From positions 59,366 through 99,778 of the forward strand of contig DGRV01000076.1 of assembly GCA_002391225.1 (NCBI GenBank): 40,413 nucleotides of DNA. The letters are read 5' to 3'. Origin of the DNA: Christensenella sp. UBA4379 (GTDB taxonomy: Bacteria; Bacillota; Clostridia; Christensenellales; Aristaeellaceae). Shown here in pieces: positions 1-7,736 of the stretch (the stretch's first letter is position 1; each line of letters opens with the position of its first letter). The position numbers and the translations under genes are program-made. The notes under the pieces are model-generated. The model ran no database searches. It saw only the letters and a list, made by a program, of their open reading frames with translations, and was not told where the DNA came from.

Positions 1-1222
1 GGCCCATGCCCAGCCGGTCCTCCGGTACGAAGGACAGATGGATGCCCAGCTGGCGGATTTCGAGCGGGTCCCGGCCCTTGAGGCTCATGATCTCGTCCTC
101 GTTAAAGAGCACCTGGCCGTCGTTGACCAATCGGCGGATCTCGCTTTTTTTCATTCCGGCAAAGGAAATCGGCTTTCCGCTCGGGTCATGGAAGGCCCCC
201 TGGGCGGCCAGCTCCTCGACGCGGGCAAGGCTCTTATGGTAGAAGGAAACCGGCTTGTTCTTTTTCGGGTTGTGGAAGACGATCTCCCCGCTGCGGACGG
301 TCTGCAGGCCGGTGATGGCCTCCAGCAGCTCCTTCTGCCCGCTGCCGGCGATCCCGGCGATGCCGAGGATTTCCCCGCCGTTGGCGGTAAAGGAAATGTC
401 CTTGAGGACATGGACGCCCTCGCTGTCGTACACGTTGAGGCCGTAGACCACCAGCCGGGGGGCAGGGTCCTTGGGGGCGCTGCGCTGGATGTTGAGGTCC
501 ACCTTCTTGCCGACCATCATCTCGGTCAGCTCCGCCTCGTTCGTATGGGCCGTCTCCACCGTGGCGATATGGACGCCGCGGCGCAGGATGGCGACCCGGT
601 CGCTGACCTCGAGCACCTCGTTGAGCTTATGGGTGATGATGACGATGGACTTGCCGTCCCGCCGCATCATCCTCAGAACGTCGAAGAGCCGGTCGATCTC
701 CTGCGGGGTCAGCACGGCCGTGGGCTCGTCCAGGATCAGGATGTCCGCCCCGCGGTAGAGGACCTTGATGATCTCCACCGTCTGCTTTTCGGAGACAGAC
801 ATGTCGTAAATCTTTTTTTCGGGGTCGATATGGAAACCGTAGCGGTCCGCGATGGCGCGGACGCGGGCGTTGACTTCCCTGAGGTCGTACTGGCCTTCCT
901 CGTGTACGCCCAGGACGATGTTTTCCGCCGCGGTAAACAGGTCCACAAGCTTAAAGTGCTGGTGAATCATGCCGATCTTGTGGTCAAAGGCGTCCTTGGG
1001 GGAGCGGATGACCACCTCCTGCCCGTCGATCAGGATGGTGCCTTCGTCGGGGTAGTAGATGCCGGCGATCATGTTCATCAGGGTCGTTTTGCCGCAGCCG
1101 TTTTCGCCCAGGATGGAGAGGATTTCTCCCCGGTAAATGTCCAGGTCCACGTGGTCGTTGGCGACGACGCTGCCGAATGTCTTGGTGATGCCGCGCATTT
1201 CAAGCGCAAGCTGCTTTTCCAC
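1..1222 (-). CDS. ABC transporter ATP-binding protein, nucleoside/simple-sugar type (3' end outside window)
   Basis: Tandem-ATPase subunit of the kind that energises BMP-dependent nucleoside importers (NupO/YufO, RbsA-like). The start is a GTG at 1220-1222, placed by GGAGG seven bases upstream. Residues 39-46 read GENGCGKT (Walker A), 142-147 SVSEKQ (signature) and 161-166 ILILDE (Walker B). The second domain begins near residue 255 and reaches the SFVPEDRLGMG motif typical of this family before the window ends, so roughly the last 100 residues are missing. It follows the binding-protein gene on the same strand across a strong hairpin, and the permeases should lie beyond the window edge. Domain identity is clear; nucleoside rather than sugar as substrate is inferred from the BMP and xpt neighbours. 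Confidence 0.93.
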   Translation of the reverse strand, partial: MEKQLALEMRGITKTFGSVVANDHVDLDIYRGEILSILGENGCGKTTLMNMIAGIYYPDEGTILIDGQEVVIRSPKDAFDHKIGMIHQHFKLVDLFTAAENIVLGVHEEGQYDLREVNARVRAIADRYGFHIDPEKKIYDMSVSEKQTVEIIKVLYRGADILILDEPTAVLTPQEIDRLFDVLRMMRRDGKSIVIITHKLNEVLEVSDRVAILRRGVHIATVETAHTNEAELTEMMVGKKVDLNIQRSAPKDPAPRLVVYGLNVYDSEGVHVLKDISFTANGGEILGIAGIAGSGQKELLEAITGLQTVRSGEIVFHNPKKNKPVSFYHKSLARVEELAAQGAFHDPSGKPISFAGMKKSEIRRLVNDGQVLFNEDEIMSLKGRDPLEIRQLGIHLSFVPEDRLGMG

Positions 1223-1248
1223 AGGTTTTCCTCCGAAAAAAAGGTTTA

Positions 1249-1278
1249 GGACTGCCGCCCCAAACGGGGCGGCAGTCC
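1249..1278 (-). terminator. Intercistronic terminator or attenuator hairpin
   Basis: A perfect 13-bp stem (1249-1261 with 1266-1278) and 4-base loop lies between the binding-protein gene and the ATPase gene. On the minus strand it is followed by TAAACC and a run of seven T. The likely effect is partial termination that keeps binding-protein mRNA in excess over the ATPase, as is common in ABC importer operons. Confidence 0.8.
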
Positions 1279-1313
1279 GTGAAATGCGCGGTTTTTTCAG
1301 CCGCGCGGAAAAA

Positions 1314-2504
1314 TCAGAACGCGCTGTTCAGCAGCTCGATGCCGTCGATGGTGACGTCGAAGTAGGGAGCGCTGCGGTATTCGGACTCATGGAAGTAACC
1401 GTCGGAAACCGCTTCGGTGTCCTTGGTGAAAGCAGCGTCGGTGTCCACGTCGGCCATGTAGCTGGTCAGGGCAGCGCCGTTCACGGTGATGAAGCCTTCG
1501 GTGGCGGTATCGAACACCTTGCGGGTGCCGGCGGCGAACTCAGCCTTCACGGCTTCGATGGCTTCCACGGTGCCGGCGGCGGCAGCCTGGGCGTTGACGT
1601 CGGTCAGCACGACGGAACCGGTTTCGATGGAGCCGACCCAGTCGGTGTCGATGGCTTCACCGGCGTTCTTCTGGTTGATCATGTACTCAAAGTAGGGCGC
1701 CCAGTTGATGCGTGAGGAAATGATGAAGGTGTTGGGGCAGCTCTCCACGGTGGAGCCGTTGTAGGAAACGTTGGGGATGCCGGCGTTTTCGCAGGCGGTG
1801 GGGGCGCCCATGGAATCGGCATGCTGGCTGATCAGGTCGCAGCCCAGGGCGATCAGGGCTTCTGCGGCGGCCTTTTCTTCCTTTTCATCGTACCAGGAGC
1901 CGGTGAACTGGACCTTCATCTCGACGTCAGGGCAGACGGACTTGGCGCCCAGGTAGAAGCTGGTGTAGCCGGAGATGACCTCGGCGTAGGTGAAGGCGCC
2001 GACATAGCCCATCAGGGGCTTTTCGCCCTTGAGCTTGCCCGCTTCCTTGAGCTCGTTGAGCTTCATGCCGGCGGCGACGCCCGCCAGGTAGCGGCCTTCA
2101 TAGATGGAAGCGAAGGCGTTGTGGAAGTTGGCCAGCTTTTCAGTGTGGGCCATGGTGCCGGTGGCATGGGCGAATTCCACTTCGGGGAATTCCTTGGCCA
2201 CTTCCAGCAGGAAGCTCTCGTGGCCGAAGCTGTCGGCGAAGATGATGGTGCAGCCTTCGTCCACCAGGTCGCGGGCGGTTTCGGCGCAGGCTTCGGATTC
2301 GGGGATGTTGCGGACGATGACCACCTGGTCGTCAGAAAGGCCCAGGGCTTCCTTGGCTTCGTTGACGCCGTTGATGAAGTTCAGGTCATAGGTGGAAAAT
2401 TCGTCGTGCAGCAGGATGACGCCGAGCTTGACGTCGTCGGCGAAAGCGGAAACACAGCCCAGGCACAGTACCAGGGCAAGCAGCAGAGCGGCGATCTTCT
2501 TCAT
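1314..2504 (-). CDS. BMP-family substrate-binding protein (nucleoside importer)
   Basis: Extracytoplasmic solute-binding protein of the BMP/Med (PnrA-like) family, 396 aa, which captures purine nucleosides or related ligands for an ABC importer. The N-terminus MKKIAALLLALVLC is a signal peptide with a likely signal-peptidase I site after AFA at residue 22. Cys17 in CLGC is not in a canonical lipobox because position -3 is Cys, so a lipid anchor is doubtful. The mature part has the family pattern: LGVILLHDEFSTYDLNF at the start, FADSFGHESF, and an ASIYEGRYLAGVAAG block. It sits 41 bp after xpt and before the ATPase gene on the same strand. Ligand type is inferred from family and from xpt. Confidence 0.93.
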   Translation of the reverse strand: MKKIAALLLALVLCLGCVSAFADDVKLGVILLHDEFSTYDLNFINGVNEAKEALGLSDDQVVIVRNIPESEACAETARDLVDEGCTIIFADSFGHESFLLEVAKEFPEVEFAHATGTMAHTEKLANFHNAFASIYEGRYLAGVAAGMKLNELKEAGKLKGEKPLMGYVGAFTYAEVISGYTSFYLGAKSVCPDVEMKVQFTGSWYDEKEEKAAAEALIALGCDLISQHADSMGAPTACENAGIPNVSYNGSTVESCPNTFIISSRINWAPYFEYMINQKNAGEAIDTDWVGSIETGSVVLTDVNAQAAAAGTVEAIEAVKAEFAAGTRKVFDTATEGFITVNGAALTSYMADVDTDAAFTKDTEAVSDGYFHESEYRSAPYFDVTIDGIELLNSAF

Positions 2505-2545
2505 TTGAATTTCTCCTTTTCTGATTCGTGTAGAAAACAGGGAGT

Positions 2546-3133
2546 TTATATGGAACCGTCTTCGGCCAGGAGGATTTTGCCGTCCTCGATGCCGGAAACG
2601 ATTGCCAGGCTCATGAGGTTCACGCCCATCTGGCGCAGGGTTTTCCCGCCGTCCTGGAAGCCCTTTTCAATGGCAATGCCGACGCCGACCGTCTTCCCGC
2701 CCAGCTGGTGGACGATGTCCATCATCCCGCGCACGGCGTTGCCGTCCGCCAGGAAGTCGTCCACGATCAGCACCCTGCTGCCGATGGGAATGTAGCGCCT
2801 GTCCACCAGGATGTGGTTTTCACATTTGTGGGTGAAGGAGTACACGGAGGCCTGGGCCATGTCGCCGGACTGGTTGACGGCGGCGGATTTCTTGGCGAAC
2901 ACCACCGGCAGATCGCCCAGGGCGTGGGCGGCGGCGATGGCGATGGCAATGCCGCTGGCTTCCACCGTCAGCACCATGGTCGGCCGCTCGGGCAGGAAAT
3001 GCTCGGCCAGCGCTTCGCCCATCCTGTACAAAAGACCAGTGTCGATCCGGTGATTGAGGAACATGTCGACCTTGACGATGTCCTTTCCGATGCCCCGGCC
3101 GTAGGTCCGTATGGCGTCTGCCAGTTCCCGCAT
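2546..3133 (-). CDS. xpt: Xanthine phosphoribosyltransferase
   Basis: Cytoplasmic purine-salvage enzyme converting xanthine (or a related base) and PRPP to the nucleotide. The 195-aa product matches the length and layout of Bacillus Xpt: VDMFLNHRID near residue 22, VEASGIA near 58, ASVYSFTH near 95, and the PRPP-binding VLIVDDFLADGNA at 121-133. The ATG at 3131-3133 is preferred over an ATG 11 codons upstream because GGGAGG lies seven bases before it. It is the first gene of an operon with the BMP transporter, which couples uptake to salvage. Unlike Bacillus xpt, the ~40-base leader has no room for a purine riboswitch. I am confident of the family; xanthine versus other purine bases is by resemblance. 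Confidence 0.92.
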   Translation of the reverse strand: MRELADAIRTYGRGIGKDIVKVDMFLNHRIDTGLLYRMGEALAEHFLPERPTMVLTVEASGIAIAIAAAHALGDLPVVFAKKSAAVNQSGDMAQASVYSFTHKCENHILVDRRYIPIGSRVLIVDDFLADGNAVRGMMDIVHQLGGKTVGVGIAIEKGFQDGGKTLRQMGVNLMSLAIVSGIEDGKILLAEDGSI

Positions 3134-3181
3134 GAAGCTTCCTCCCGTAAAAACCCGAACATTCAACAGGAAAACGCCATA

Positions 3182-3210
3182 ATTATACGGAATATTATGA
3201 AAAATGTCAA
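3182..3210 (-). promoter_or_regulatory. Sigma-A promoter of the xpt operon
   Basis: On the minus strand TTGACA (3205-3210) is followed by a 17-bp spacer and TATAAT (3182-3187), a full consensus match. Transcription should start near 3175, giving a leader of about 40 bases. Confidence 0.9.
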
Positions 3211-3230
3211 CCCCTGCGGCGAAACAAGAG

Positions 3231-3245
3231 ATTTGTTAGACAAAT
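3231..3245. promoter_or_regulatory. Perfect dyad upstream of the xpt promoter
   Basis: ATTTGT-TAG-ACAAAT is a 6+3+6 perfect palindrome that ends 20 bp upstream of the xpt -35 box. Placement suits an activator site, or an operator acting from upstream. No regulator can be named from it. Confidence 0.45.
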
Positions 3246-3300
3246 GTCAAAAACGGCTGATATAACAGGAGATTGATCATGCGTAAAAAACGCTCCAGAT

Positions 3301-3332
3301 AAAAAAAGGGAAGAATCCGAAGAATTCTTCCC
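3301..3332 (-). terminator. Rho-independent terminator after the Gx-transporter gene
   Basis: On the minus strand a 9-bp stem (3324-3332 with 3308-3316) and 7-base loop is followed by seven T (A-run 3301-3307 on the plus strand). It ends the operon whose last gene stops at 3374. Confidence 0.88.
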
Positions 3333-3373
3333 AGATCGTCTATATTTATCGGTTCATTCGGAAAAAACATTTT

Positions 3374-3901
3374 TTACCGGAGCTTGAAACCCTTCATCCG
3401 CTTGAGCACCTCCCGGGCCAATACGCCGGTGAGGGCTCCGGTCAGAAGGCCGACGGCCATCAGGACGGCCAGGTAGGAAAGCAGGGTTCTGGGGGCAACC
3501 TCCGGCATCAGCATAAAGGCGGCCAGCACCTGGCCCACGTTGTGAAAGACGGCCCCGGCCATGCTGACCACGATGACGCTGACGTCCTTCATCCGGCTCA
3601 ACGGGATCATCACCAGCAGGCTCAGCACCCCGCCGGACAGGGCGAACATCATAGAATTGATGTTCCCGAACATCAGGGCGCTTAAGAGCACCTTGAGGGC
3701 CATCAGCACCAGGGTCATGGGGATGTTCAGCAGGTACAGGGAAAACAACAGCACCCCGTTGCTCAGGCCCAGCTTGACCCCGGGGATGGGAACGATGGGC
3801 GGAATCAGGGACTCGATGTAGCCCAGAATCAGCATGATGGCCAGCAGCAGCCCGCTCAGGGCCACCTTTTCCACGGACATGCCGGATTGTTTTTTATTCA
3901 C
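3374..3901 (-). CDS. Gx transporter family / heptaprenyl diphosphate synthase component I-like membrane protein
   Basis: A 175-aa integral membrane protein of the Hpre_diP_synt_I (Gx transporter) family, about five hydrophobic segments. The stretch IPPIVPIPGVKLGLSN near residues 34-49 is the family hallmark; the fold resembles ECF transporter S components. Such genes often sit next to a NusG-domain-II gene, as here, though a DUF3800 gene now separates the pair. Members are annotated either as part of heptaprenyl diphosphate synthase or as a small-molecule transporter, and the sequence does not decide which. The start is 12 bp after the DUF3800 stop and a clear terminator follows, so it is probably co-transcribed with its upstream neighbours. 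Confidence 0.85.
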   Translation of the reverse strand: MNKKQSGMSVEKVALSGLLLAIMLILGYIESLIPPIVPIPGVKLGLSNGVLLFSLYLLNIPMTLVLMALKVLLSALMFGNINSMMFALSGGVLSLLVMIPLSRMKDVSVIVVSMAGAVFHNVGQVLAAFMLMPEVAPRTLLSYLAVLMAVGLLTGALTGVLAREVLKRMKGFKLR

Positions 3902-3913
3902 TGGTCTGTCCTT

Positions 3914-4591
3914 TCAGGAAATGTACTTTTCGGAAAGCGGCTTTAGATAGTTCTTTTTTAAGGTTCGTTCATCGCCAAAGAACAGAATTTCGGATTTTGA
4001 CAGGGAATGCGTTTCCAGTTTCAGCCGAAGCAGCGTCATGGTGCACACGAGATCGGCCACCTGGAAAAGCCTGTAATCTGCGGGGATCACTTTGCGAAAT
4101 GTGACCTCTTCTAACAGTGTGTTGAATACGGAGGAGATGATCTTTGTGAGCTCTACCTGTCCGTTATCGTAATAGACCTTGACGGAATTGGCGGATCGAA
4201 ACAGCGCGTCGTGCTCCCGGATGAACCTGGACAACTGTTTGCTGAGCTTTCCCGCGGTATCAACGGCGTCCGTCATATGCTTTTTCTCAATATAAACCGT
4301 GGTGTACTGAATATCAATATGACGGATAAACGCCATGAGTCTCTTTAGAATCCCCTGCCTGGTAGACAGCTTTTCAAAGGCATACTCGTTTTCCCGCCGG
4401 ATCAGAGGACCTGCATGGATGCAATGATGAGGAAAACCAGCGTCCGCCAATGAGATTTCAAGCTTTTTCAGCTGCTCGGAAATGTCCAATTCCTGATGAT
4501 GCAGGATCAGCGCGACAATATAGTATGGAGAGATACTGGCGTATTCTCCAAAGTCTCCGCTCTCATCGATGAAAATGCTCAATTCCCTCAT
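3914..4591 (-). CDS. DUF3800 domain protein
   Basis: A 225-aa cytoplasmic protein with the DUF3800 signature: LSIFIDESGDFG at residues 4-15 with the acidic cluster of this RNase H-like family, and FQVADLVC near residue 180. Biochemical function in the family is not established; members often travel with mobile or defence genes. Its base composition is visibly more AT-rich than the genes on either side, and it splits the NusG-II/Gx pair, so acquisition by transfer is likely. It has its own near-consensus promoter overlapping the stop codon of the preceding gene, then a ~90-base leader with a hairpin. GGAG lies seven bases before the ATG. Confidence 0.88.
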   Translation of the reverse strand: MRELSIFIDESGDFGEYASISPYYIVALILHHQELDISEQLKKLEISLADAGFPHHCIHAGPLIRRENEYAFEKLSTRQGILKRLMAFIRHIDIQYTTVYIEKKHMTDAVDTAGKLSKQLSRFIREHDALFRSANSVKVYYDNGQVELTKIISSVFNTLLEEVTFRKVIPADYRLFQVADLVCTMTLLRLKLETHSLSKSEILFFGDERTLKKNYLKPLSEKYIS

Positions 4592-4614
4592 GCAAGACTC
4601 CAGAATACAATAAA

Positions 4615-4633
4615 GGCGGGTGTCTTACCCGCC
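4615..4633 (-). terminator. Leader hairpin before the DUF3800 gene
   Basis: GGCGGGT (4615-4621) pairs with ACCCGCC (4627-4633), with a 5-base loop. On the minus strand it is followed by TTTATTG, a weak U tract. It could terminate read-through from the NusG-II gene or attenuate DUF3800 transcription from the promoter at 4690-4718. Confidence 0.55.
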
Positions 4634-4689
4634 AGCAGATGGACCCGGGTCTTTCGACCAGCCCCAATCAGTTTCCTGATCTTGATTCA

Positions 4690-4718
4690 AGTATACCCTG
4701 TCGATCTTGTTTTGTCAA
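4690..4718 (-). promoter_or_regulatory. Sigma-A promoter of the DUF3800 gene
   Basis: On the minus strand TTGACA (4713-4718), 17-bp spacer, TATACT (4690-4695). The -35 box overlaps the TGA stop codon (4715-4717) of the NusG-II gene, so the gene brought or acquired its own promoter exactly at the upstream gene's end. Confidence 0.85.
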
Positions 4719-5278
4719 GATGCACTCAGCAGTTCGGCCATTTCCTCCGCGGAATAGAGCTCCAGCGTCACCTTGTTGGGCAGGCAGATGATGTAGCCGC
4801 CCAGGATGCGGGTGTCCTTGTTGTCCAGGGTTACGGTGCCTTCGCCCACGCAGAGCTGGTTGTCGCAGGTGGAGGAGGCCATCGTCACGCTGTCCGGCGT
4901 CACGTGGATCACGTTGACCTTGGCGCCGCCCTCCTGGCGGATGGTGTAATTTCCTTCCTGCCGGAGGGGGAGGGGGGAATAGGTGGTGTTGTCGACGGTG
5001 ATCACCAGATAAGCCCGGACTTCGCTGTCGGAAAGAGGGGCGGCCGTGGGGACGGCTTCCTTTCCTTCTTCCTCGGCGTGGGCGGAGGGGGAAAGCAGGG
5101 CGGAAAGTCCGTGCCTGTGGACGTGGGGCAAGGCGGAAGAAGGCTCAAACTCCATCTGCAGCTCGTTGACGTCCTTCTGAACGACCGGAGCGGTTTTCGG
5201 GACCAGGAGGCTGGCAACCAGGGCCAGCAGGATCAGCGTCCCTAAGACGGACAGGATCGCCAGGTTTTTATTCTTCAT
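4715..5278 (-). CDS. NusG domain II-containing membrane-anchored protein
   Basis: A 187-aa protein with one N-terminal membrane segment (residues about 7-27, then VPKTAP) and an extracytoplasmic C-terminal NusG_II domain. The domain is recognised by VIHVTPDSVTMASSTC, the paired cysteines in CDNQLC, and the closing GGYIICLPNKVTLEL. It has no transcription-factor part, so it is not NusG itself. Family members are commonly found beside Gx-transporter genes and flavin or electron-transport genes; the function is unknown. Between anchor and domain lies a low-complexity, Ala/Glu-rich stretch. It begins 15 bp after the CotH gene, so the two are almost certainly co-transcribed. Confidence 0.85.
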   Translation of the reverse strand: MKNKNLAILSVLGTLILLALVASLLVPKTAPVVQKDVNELQMEFEPSSALPHVHRHGLSALLSPSAHAEEEGKEAVPTAAPLSDSEVRAYLVITVDNTTYSPLPLRQEGNYTIRQEGGAKVNVIHVTPDSVTMASSTCDNQLCVGEGTVTLDNKDTRILGGYIICLPNKVTLELYSAEEMAELLSAS

Positions 5279-5293
5279 CGCATCAGGGCTCCT

Positions 5294-7270
5294 TCAGTCG
5301 GCGGCGTTGGTTTCGTTGAGCAGGCGGAGGGTTTCACCAAAGTAGGTTTCGACCTCGGCATCCGTCAGCTTCATGGCGGTCTGGAGCAGGGCGGGGACCT
5401 TCAGCGGCCTCACCCGGGCGTAGTAGCGGGCGGAGCGGATGTTCTTGTCCCACTTCTCCATCGTCAGGTTCTTCCACCGCTCGATGTGGCGGGGGAGGAT
5501 CGCGCCGATGTCGCTCTCCCACTGGTCGAAGACGGCCCGGACGTCCGGCCAGGAAAAATGCTTCTCCATGATCTCCGCCACCCGGGTCAGGAAGGCGGCC
5601 TTCATTTCGGGCACGTTGAGCAGGGCGTTTAAGGGCTCGTGCCGGAAGCCCTGGATCTTGCCCTTGACGGGCTTGATGTAGTATTCAAGGGGCGTTTTCT
5701 GCACGGAGTTAAAGCAGGCCTCCACGTCAAACAGGAGGTACTTCCATTTGCCCCCCGGCACCCGGTAGAGGCGGACGTTCGTAAAGTCCTTGTTGCCCAG
5801 GATGATCTGGTAGGCGGCGTGGGTAAAGAGGCTGTCCACGTCCAGCCGGTCGGTGACGTAAGCCAGGTTCTCCGGGTCGTTCAGGTCGTTTTTCTTGCAG
5901 AAATCGGCCAGGGCCACCCAGTCCTCCCCGGAACCGTTGGAGGTAAAGCGCTCGGTGCCCGTGCGGGAGATCACGTCGATGCTGTCGATCTCGTCCTCGT
6001 CGGTGACGCCTTCCCACTGGGCGACCATGTATTTGTTGATCTTTTCCCGCAGGTTATAGTGCCCCCAGTACCGGCCGTTGATGTAGACCTGGATGCACAG
6101 GGCGTCCTGATAGCAGAGCTCCTCCCCTTCGGCCAGGGCGGTGCCCACCACGTCGCGCAGACGGCAGAAAAAGGCGTCCGAGTTGGTGGAGCGCAGCAGC
6201 AGGGAGTGATAGCTTTGATAATCCCGGTGGGGGAAAGGATTGAAATCGAAGGCTTCCGGCCCATAGGCCTTGCGTGCGTACAGGGCGATGGAGCGCTGGG
6301 TGTTCTGCCGGGCGGAATGGCCGGCGGCCGTAAAGGAACCGGTCTGGCTGATCTCGCAGACGCCGTATTCGTTGAAATACTCGATGTGGACGGGGTATTC
6401 CAGTTCCTTTTCGTAATTGGGCACAGACCCGTTTCCCTTGACCAGGGCCCCGGTTTTGGCGTTAAAGAGGTATTTGTCGTCCGAAATCAGGCAGACGACC
6501 GGGGTGTGCAGGTCCTCGCCGATCAGATAGGTGCCGCCGGCGCAGGGGGAAGAGACCAGACTGTCCGAAAAGGCCTTCACCCGAAGGGGGGTGGTTTTGC
6601 TGATTTCGAGCCCGGATTCGGGAAAAACGGGGGATTTTTCCGTGGGGGTTTCTCCGTCCAGGGTGTAGCGAAGAACGGCGCCTTCTTCCCCGGTGGCGGT
6701 GATGGTCACGGTACCGTCAAACATCCCGCCGGCGGGACTGAGCACAGGCTCCGAAAGCCGGGCGGAAAAGACGGGTGCGTTGTTCTTTTTGCCGGGCGTC
6801 GCGTTTTCCAGAAAGCCGTAAGCCGCCCCGTCCGCGGACAGGCCGTAGCTCACGTTCCCGTACTGCCGGGGCAGCTTGAGGGACTGCACGAGGTTCCCCT
6901 CCGCGTCGCTCAGGTAGAGGGTCCCGCCCTTGGCGGAGATTTTGAAATCGGCGTAGAAGGTCTTGTTTTTGCCCTTGGACAGGGAACTGTCCCCGGTGCA
7001 GTAGACGGTCAGGTATTCGCCCTTTTTGAGCTTGGTTCCCTGGGGAAAGGACCAGCGGGTCAGGTCAAACCTGGTGTCGCTCAAAAACCAGCCGCTCAGG
7101 TCCTCCTGGCGGGAGCCGCCGTTGTACAGCTCGACCCAGTCGTAGGCGTGGCCGTCCTGCCAGACGCCGTTCTGCGCCATGACCTCGCTGAACACGACTT
7201 CGCCCAGGGCGTTTGCAGTAGCGATGAGAAGCAAAAGCGTCAGGACGATCAAAAAACCTTTTTTCATCAT
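5294..7270 (-). CDS. Secreted CotH-like protein with lamin-tail domain
   Basis: A 658-aa exported protein. A signal peptide (MMKKGFLIVLTLLLLIATANA) leads into a lamin-tail domain (about residues 24-120: VVFSEVMAQN, DWVELYNGG, LSGWFLSD). A chitobiase-C-like beta domain follows (about 165-250: LSEPVLSPAGGMFDG, LRYTLDGETPT), then a CotH kinase-like domain (about 255-600) with SFTAAGHSARQN, LLLRSTNSDAFFCRLRD and YINGRYWGHYNLREK. CotH of Bacillus phosphorylates spore-coat proteins; Clostridial CotH/LTD proteins are envelope proteins of unclear substrate. A usual VTC-type partner is not present here. The ATG at 7268-7270 opens one base after the preceding stop and starts a good signal peptide, so the 44 codons upstream are not coding. 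Confidence 0.88.
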   Translation of the reverse strand: MMKKGFLIVLTLLLLIATANALGEVVFSEVMAQNGVWQDGHAYDWVELYNGGSRQEDLSGWFLSDTRFDLTRWSFPQGTKLKKGEYLTVYCTGDSSLSKGKNKTFYADFKISAKGGTLYLSDAEGNLVQSLKLPRQYGNVSYGLSADGAAYGFLENATPGKKNNAPVFSARLSEPVLSPAGGMFDGTVTITATGEEGAVLRYTLDGETPTEKSPVFPESGLEISKTTPLRVKAFSDSLVSSPCAGGTYLIGEDLHTPVVCLISDDKYLFNAKTGALVKGNGSVPNYEKELEYPVHIEYFNEYGVCEISQTGSFTAAGHSARQNTQRSIALYARKAYGPEAFDFNPFPHRDYQSYHSLLLRSTNSDAFFCRLRDVVGTALAEGEELCYQDALCIQVYINGRYWGHYNLREKINKYMVAQWEGVTDEDEIDSIDVISRTGTERFTSNGSGEDWVALADFCKKNDLNDPENLAYVTDRLDVDSLFTHAAYQIILGNKDFTNVRLYRVPGGKWKYLLFDVEACFNSVQKTPLEYYIKPVKGKIQGFRHEPLNALLNVPEMKAAFLTRVAEIMEKHFSWPDVRAVFDQWESDIGAILPRHIERWKNLTMEKWDKNIRSARYYARVRPLKVPALLQTAMKLTDAEVETYFGETLRLLNETNAAD

Positions 7271-7271
7271 A

Positions 7272-7562
7272 TTATAAGTACTTCTCGTTGACGGGCTTGG
7301 AGGAGTGGCTGTCCGGGTCGATGTATTCGATCTCCATGCGGTCGAAATGGACGCTTTCGATGAAATGCTCCGGCGTAAAGCGGACCAGGCTGAACTGCTC
7401 AAAGTCCCGCTCGTGCCGGGGCAGGACGCAGGGCCGCTGCAGGTCCAGCCGGCGGCAGGCCTCCGTCAGCGCTTCTTCCCAGTCCTGCCTGCCGCAGGGG
7501 ATCATTTCGTCCCGCACGGTCCGTCCGTGCCGCACCAGCCTTACCCAGATGCCCGCCGCCAT
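7272..7562 (-). CDS. Conserved-looking small protein of unknown function
   Basis: A 96-aa soluble protein that I cannot assign. It starts MAAGIWVRLVRHGRTVRDE and has a Cys/Trp-rich first half (IPCGRQDWEEAL) with no membrane segment or known motif. The ATG at 7560-7562 follows AGGAGG by nine bases, whereas the longer frame has no ribosome-binding site. It has its own promoter and leads directly into the CotH-like gene with one base between them, so the two may act together. The acidic C-terminus ends close to the next gene's start, consistent with translational coupling. Confidence 0.75.
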   Translation of the reverse strand: MAAGIWVRLVRHGRTVRDEMIPCGRQDWEEALTEACRRLDLQRPCVLPRHERDFEQFSLVRFTPEHFIESVHFDRMEIEYIDPDSHSSKPVNEKYL

Positions 7563-7596
7563 TCGTCCATTCCTCCTGTGATTGAAAGGTCGCTTT

Positions 7597-7625
7597 ATTA
7601 TCGCACAGGTTATGTTGGATTGCAA
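7597..7625 (-). promoter_or_regulatory. Promoter of the small protein-CotH-NusG-II operon
   Basis: On the minus strand TTGCAA (7620-7625), 17-bp spacer, GATAAT (7597-7602). The transcript would begin near 7590, just before AGGAGG. It is divergent from the LacI-regulator promoter ~45 bp away. Confidence 0.7.
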
Positions 7626-7669
7626 GCCGCAGGGATGTGTGAATTCTTTGGAAACCTGTAAAAAACAGA

Positions 7670-7698
7670 TTGACGAAATGGAAAAAAAGGGATAAAAT
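7670..7698 (+). promoter_or_regulatory. Promoter of the LacI-family regulator
   Basis: TTGACG (7670-7675), 17-bp spacer, TAAAAT (7693-7698). Start expected near 7705, on top of the operator-like sequence. Confidence 0.8.
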
Positions 7699-7704
7699 AG
7701 GTCC

Positions 7705-7724
7705 TGCAAACGATTACGGAATCG
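7705..7724. promoter_or_regulatory. LacI-type operator over the transcription start
   Basis: TGCAAACGATTACG (7705-7718) has the A-A-CG-TT core shape of LacI-family operators and cre sites. It overlaps a second dyad, CGATT-ACGG-AATCG (7711-7724). Position at the transcription start predicts autorepression by the regulator encoded next to it. Confidence 0.55.
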
Positions 7725-7736
7725 AGCGACAACAGG

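Noticed and set aside
3134..3181. Purine riboswitch in front of xpt
   Set aside because: The leader from the consensus promoter is only ~40 bases and lacks the conserved purine-aptamer loops.
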